Below, one piece after another: positions 61,217-64,000 of a DNA stretch of 64,000 bases (its first letter is position 1; the number at the start of each line of letters is the position of its first letter). The DNA is taken from NCBI RefSeq assembly GCF_009905545.1, contig NZ_JAAALB010000002.1, positions 62,001 to 126,000 on the forward strand, written 5' to 3'. The stretch comes from Cellulophaga sp. BC115SP. Its GTDB lineage: Bacteria > Bacteroidota > Bacteroidia > Cytophagales > Spirosomataceae. The notes beneath the pieces are model-generated. The model saw only the letters and a list, made by a program, of their open reading frames with translations, was not told the origin of the DNA and did no database searches. Position numbers and translations under genes: made by a program.

Positions 61217-62257
61217 ATGAAAACCAGTAAAATTAAGTTTTTATTTTTTCTAGCTGTACTCGGAATCGTTTTATATTATTGGGGTCAACCTCATCCTTTT
61301 CAGCAATTTAAACACGATGTTTCTAACATTTTTAACGGTAAAAATGAAAAGAAAAAAGAGCCTTGGACTCGTGAAGGACGCGAAGACAATGTAGCTAGCG
61401 ACACAAAAGAAAATGACACCGAAGCCTCTGACAATGAAGCCAGTGACACTAAAAGTTCCTCCAAGAAAGATAACTCTATCGTAGATATTCTGAAAGATGC
61501 TGTGGAGGAAGGTACCAAAACGTTACCCAATATTAAAGATGAAGTCTTCAAGGATAATAGCTCTTCAAATGTAGTTTTCAAAGATCTTGACAAATACAAA
61601 CCTTATTCTTCAAAAGACAACGAGATTGTACGTCATACAGGCTATATGTTAAGCTATCAGGAGGACTATGAACAAGCATCTTGGGTGCTACATTTATTAA
61701 AGTCAGAAGCAGCAAAGGGGAATGAACCCCGCTCGAATGAATTTATGGCTGACCCTGAAGTATCTACGGGTTCGGCAGTTACTCAGGATTACTCCCGATC
61801 GGGTTATGACAGAGGTCACCTTTGCCCTGCTGGTGATTTTAAATATGATCATGAATTGCAAAATGAGACCTTTTACATGTCCAATATGAGTCCACAAGCT
61901 CCCGATTTTAACAGAGGTATTTGGAGTGATTTGGAAAGTAGAGTCAGAAAATGGGCGCAAGATAGAGGGGATTTGATTGTTGTAACAGGACCTATTTTAC
62001 GCCAAGGATTAGAATTTATCGGAAAACGCAATCAAATAGCAGTACCCGAATATTATTACAAAATTGTATACGACCCAAGAGACAAACAGGCTATTGCTTT
62101 CTTGATGCCAAATCAAGCTTCTTATGAAACGGTTCGCTCTTTTGCCGTGAGTATCGATAGTATCGAGAAGAAAACAGGAATTGATTTTTTTGCTAAATTT
62201 CCAGAATCTCTACAAAAACAAATAGAATCTGGGGTGAACGTGGATGACTGGTTCTAG
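61217..62257 (+). CDS. membrane-anchored DNA/RNA non-specific endonuclease (NUC1 family)
   Basis: A 346-residue protein with an N-terminal membrane anchor (about 7-22; KFLFFLAVLGIVLYYW), a charged Ser/Asp/Glu/Lys-rich linker (about 40-120; TKENDTEASDNEASDTKSSS) and a beta-beta-alpha-metal nuclease domain (about 125-346). The catalytic motif is SGYDRGHLCPAGDF with Asp198, Arg199, Gly200 and His201; the metal-binding Asn lies in FYMSNMSPQAPDFNRGIWSD. It would cut DNA and RNA outside the cytosol, for example for nutrient uptake. No inhibitor gene is adjacent. Confidence 0.9.
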   Translation: MKTSKIKFLFFLAVLGIVLYYWGQPHPFQQFKHDVSNIFNGKNEKKKEPWTREGREDNVASDTKENDTEASDNEASDTKSSSKKDNSIVDILKDAVEEGTKTLPNIKDEVFKDNSSSNVVFKDLDKYKPYSSKDNEIVRHTGYMLSYQEDYEQASWVLHLLKSEAAKGNEPRSNEFMADPEVSTGSAVTQDYSRSGYDRGHLCPAGDFKYDHELQNETFYMSNMSPQAPDFNRGIWSDLESRVRKWAQDRGDLIVVTGPILRQGLEFIGKRNQIAVPEYYYKIVYDPRDKQAIAFLMPNQASYETVRSFAVSIDSIEKKTGIDFFAKFPESLQKQIESGVNVDDWF

Positions 62258-62584
62258 ACAAATTGAGTGAATGGTGATTCGTAGATTTTGCGATTATTTC
62301 AGTTGTAAATATGCAATATGATGCGTTTAAAGCTATGTCAACACGAATTTAGCCACAGTTCATGAGGCTCATTTACATTAAAATTCGTAGCATATTTTAT
62401 CATTTCAATAAATTATCGACGCTATATTTTTGGGTTAAAGAGATTTTTTGAATCTTTGTCAAAAAAGCAAATTGAAGAAAACTGCTGAATATGATTTCTA
62501 GCATTTCTGGTTCAATTTAATTTTATACTAACCAACAAACGGTTGAAAAACCAACAAGTACTAAGTGTTTTAACCCCCTGTTTT
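62258..62584. other. spacer before the aldo/keto reductase gene
   Basis: No gene. It contains TATTTTTG (62425-62432), an exact -7 box 152 bases before the chosen start, but no matching -33 box. Nothing else stands out. Confidence 0.4.
62425..62432 (+). promoter_or_regulatory. -7 box candidate for the aldo/keto reductase gene
   Basis: TATTTTTG, exact TAnnTTTG. No TTG at the expected distance. Confidence 0.35.
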
Positions 62585-63460
62585 ATGAACAAAGTTTATT
62601 TGAGTGATTCGGGTCCTAAAGTTTCAGAAGCGGTTTATGGATTTTGGAGATGGACTAACAATGGCGAACAGACCATTAACCAGATGGAAAAAATCGTAAA
62701 TCTTTGCCTCGAATTAGGAGTAAATACTTTTGACCACGCAGACATTTATGGCAATTCTTCTATTGAAGAATATTTTGGTAAATTAATCAAAAGTAAAGGG
62801 GTCAAAAGAGAAGATATTGTTTTGTTCAGTAAGTGTGGCGTTCGTAAATCAAACAAAGGATATACGTATTTTGACAATTCTGAAAAATACATTTTAGAAA
62901 GTGTAGATAACTCTTTGAAGCGCCTTGGCACAGATTACTTAGATATCTTTTTGTTGAATCAATTAGATATGATTAGCAATCCTGAAGAAACGGCACAAAC
63001 GCTTCGTGAGTTGGTAAACATTGGCAAAATCAAACATATTGGTGTAAGTAACTTTTCGGTATTCCAACACCAATTGTTAGAATCATATTTGCGCAAACCC
63101 ATCGTTACCAATCATATTGAACTAAACTTAGCCAATACCTCTGCTATTGAGGATGGTCGTTTAGACTTTATCAAACAACGCTTTAGCAAACCATTGGCTT
63201 GGGCGCCGTTGGCAGGTGGAAAAATCCTTGATGGCACAGATTTCAAATCGGCAATTTTGAAAGAAAAATTAGCTGAGGTTGGTCAAAAATATGGTGCTAA
63301 CATCGAGCAAACTGCGGTAGCATGGTTGATTCAACTAGGTACTTTGCCAATTATTGGATCTTTGTCCGAACAACGTATTCGTAATGCTGTGAGCGCTACC
63401 GAAATTAAATTGAACCACGAAGACTGGTACGAGATTTACAACGTAGCCTTGATGAAATAG
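62585..63460 (+). CDS. aldo/keto reductase, with Asn in place of the catalytic His
   Basis: Cytosolic NADPH-dependent reductase fold of 291 residues. Start set at ATG 62585 (MNKVYLSDSGPKVSEAVYG); the upstream TTG reading adds 14 residues with no support. Of the AKR tetrad, Asp50 and Tyr55 (FDHADIYG) and Lys83 (LFSKCGV) are present, but the usual His is Asn125 (IFLLNQLD instead of LLLHRPD). The same substitution is known in the Kv-beta AKR6 branch, where activity is slow. ISNFSV-like GVSNFSVFQHQLL and PLAGGKI follow. Overall closest to YdhF-type AKRs. Confidence 0.85.
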   Translation: MNKVYLSDSGPKVSEAVYGFWRWTNNGEQTINQMEKIVNLCLELGVNTFDHADIYGNSSIEEYFGKLIKSKGVKREDIVLFSKCGVRKSNKGYTYFDNSEKYILESVDNSLKRLGTDYLDIFLLNQLDMISNPEETAQTLRELVNIGKIKHIGVSNFSVFQHQLLESYLRKPIVTNHIELNLANTSAIEDGRLDFIKQRFSKPLAWAPLAGGKILDGTDFKSAILKEKLAEVGQKYGANIEQTAVAWLIQLGTLPIIGSLSEQRIRNAVSATEIKLNHEDWYEIYNVALMK

Positions 63461-63467
63461 ATTGATT

Positions 63468-63507
63468 TTTTTGCTGTTGTTGGAAAGAGCTCCAACAACA
63501 GCAAAAA
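63468..63507. terminator. bidirectional intrinsic terminator
   Basis: Perfect 17-bp stem TTTTTGCTGTTGTTGGA (63468-63484) / TCCAACAACAGCAAAAA (63491-63507), loop AAGAGC, between the convergent reductase and methyltransferase genes. Confidence 0.9.
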
Positions 63508-63517
63508 TTCTAAAGAA

Positions 63518-64000
63518 CTATCTTCTTAAATTATCGCATATTACGGCAGTCGCAATACCAGCATTTAGTGACTCTGCACCACCGAATCTTGGAATTGTAA
63601 TTTTATGCGTAACGACTTCCTCTACTGCTTCAGAAATTCCATTCGCTTCGTTACCTATGATGATATACCCACTCGGCGCAAAATTGAGCGTGTGTACATT
63701 TTCTGAGTCCAAAAATGCCCCATATATCGGTTTTTCTTGACCTTTTAAATACTTCACTAAATCGGTATAAAACAAAGAAACTCTCGTAAAAGAACCCATC
63801 GTTGAAGATATAACCTTGGGATTATACAAATCTACAGTACCCTCCGAACAAATAATCTTTTGAATACCATACCAGTCTGCGATACGAATAATAGTTCCCA
63901 AATTACCGGGGTCACGAATTTCATCCAAAACCAAAGCATATTCGGTGTCATTCAACAGCAGCTCTTGATTAGATTTTATCTTGGCCACCGCAAGCGCCGC
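63518..64000 (-). CDS. RNA methyltransferase of the SpoU/TrmH family, 5' end outside the window
   Basis: C-terminal 160 residues of an S-adenosylmethionine-dependent RNA 2'-O-methyltransferase. The SPOUT knot is complete: LDEIRDPGNLGTIIRIADWYG (motif 1; shortened), IIIGNEANGIS (motif 2) and IPRFGGAESLNAGIATAVIC (motif 3). The frame stays open to the right edge (ALAVAKIK precedes LVLDEIRDP), so the start lies beyond base 64000. The target may be 23S rRNA or tRNA; it cannot be told from this part. Confidence 0.93.
   Translation of the reverse strand, partial: AALAVAKIKSNQELLLNDTEYALVLDEIRDPGNLGTIIRIADWYGIQKIICSEGTVDLYNPKVISSTMGSFTRVSLFYTDLVKYLKGQEKPIYGAFLDSENVHTLNFAPSGYIIIGNEANGISEAVEEVVTHKITIPRFGGAESLNAGIATAVICDNLRR

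Overview
The window reads as chromosomal DNA of a Bacteroidota bacterium, most likely of the order Cytophagales. The grounds are: AT-rich spacers; TonB-linked SusC/SusD outer-membrane proteins; many lipoproteins with a Cys lipobox; promoter-like TAnnTTTG (-7) boxes instead of sigma70 boxes; almost no Shine-Dalgarno sequences; and the gene order ftsX - DUF3098 - uppP - truB - ribF, which is common in this phylum. I see no rRNA, tRNA, CRISPR array, prophage or insertion sequence. Genus is not resolved.

Layout. 1-6.4 kb: M1-type metallopeptidase, a TonB-dependent receptor and a zinc dehydrogenase, all forward. 6.5-7.2 kb: a PIN-domain toxin with a small basic partner. 7.3-11.8 kb: DUF779 protein and aldehyde dehydrogenase, with a divergent AraC regulator, then a membrane protein. 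12-20.2 kb: two related lipoproteins, a GH9 glucanase plus GH31 alpha-xylosidase-like pair (probably xyloglucan), and a divergent histidine kinase / NarL regulator pair. 20.6-28.2 kb: TonB-like barrel protein, zinc-ribbon membrane protein, MFS transporter, a degenerate GH13 protein and an SDR.

28.5-34.8 kb is a reverse-strand phenylalanine/tyrosine degradation cluster: hmgA, phhA, hpd, a MarR regulator, fahA and a flavin-reductase-like protein. Together they carry phenylalanine to tyrosine, 4-hydroxyphenylpyruvate to homogentisate, then maleylacetoacetate, and finally fumarate plus acetoacetate. The transaminase and the maleylacetoacetate isomerase are not in the window. A perfect 30-bp palindrome precedes hmgA, another inverted repeat overlaps the marR start region, and a 7-bp tandem repeat (9.7 copies) abuts the phhA start codon.

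35-42 kb: a PhoX-like lipoprotein, a di-heme peroxidase with an extra N-terminal domain, and a full-length LanB-type dehydratase without visible precursor or partner genes. 42-49.5 kb: a SusC/SusD pair, a Gfo/Idh/MocA oxidoreductase and a YdeI-like protein. 49.7-57 kb: housekeeping genes (ribF, truB, uppP, DUF3098, ftsX, bifunctional nuclease, etfA, etfB). 57-64 kb: TPR protein, two exported proteins of unknown function, a BaiN-like flavoprotein, an anchored NUC1-type nuclease, an aldo/keto reductase and a truncated SpoU methyltransferase.

The most unusual signal is not a gene. Four copies of a 170-210-bp element, plus one remnant, occur only between convergent genes. The better copies have terminal inverted repeats near CATGAGTCATCCCGAATTT. 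All carry a strong palindrome with A/T tracts that should terminate transcription from both sides, and most carry a second AGACGCAAT palindrome. It looks like a MITE that has become a mobile bidirectional terminator. A second repeat family (about 124 bp) and several low-complexity repeat families also populate the spacers.
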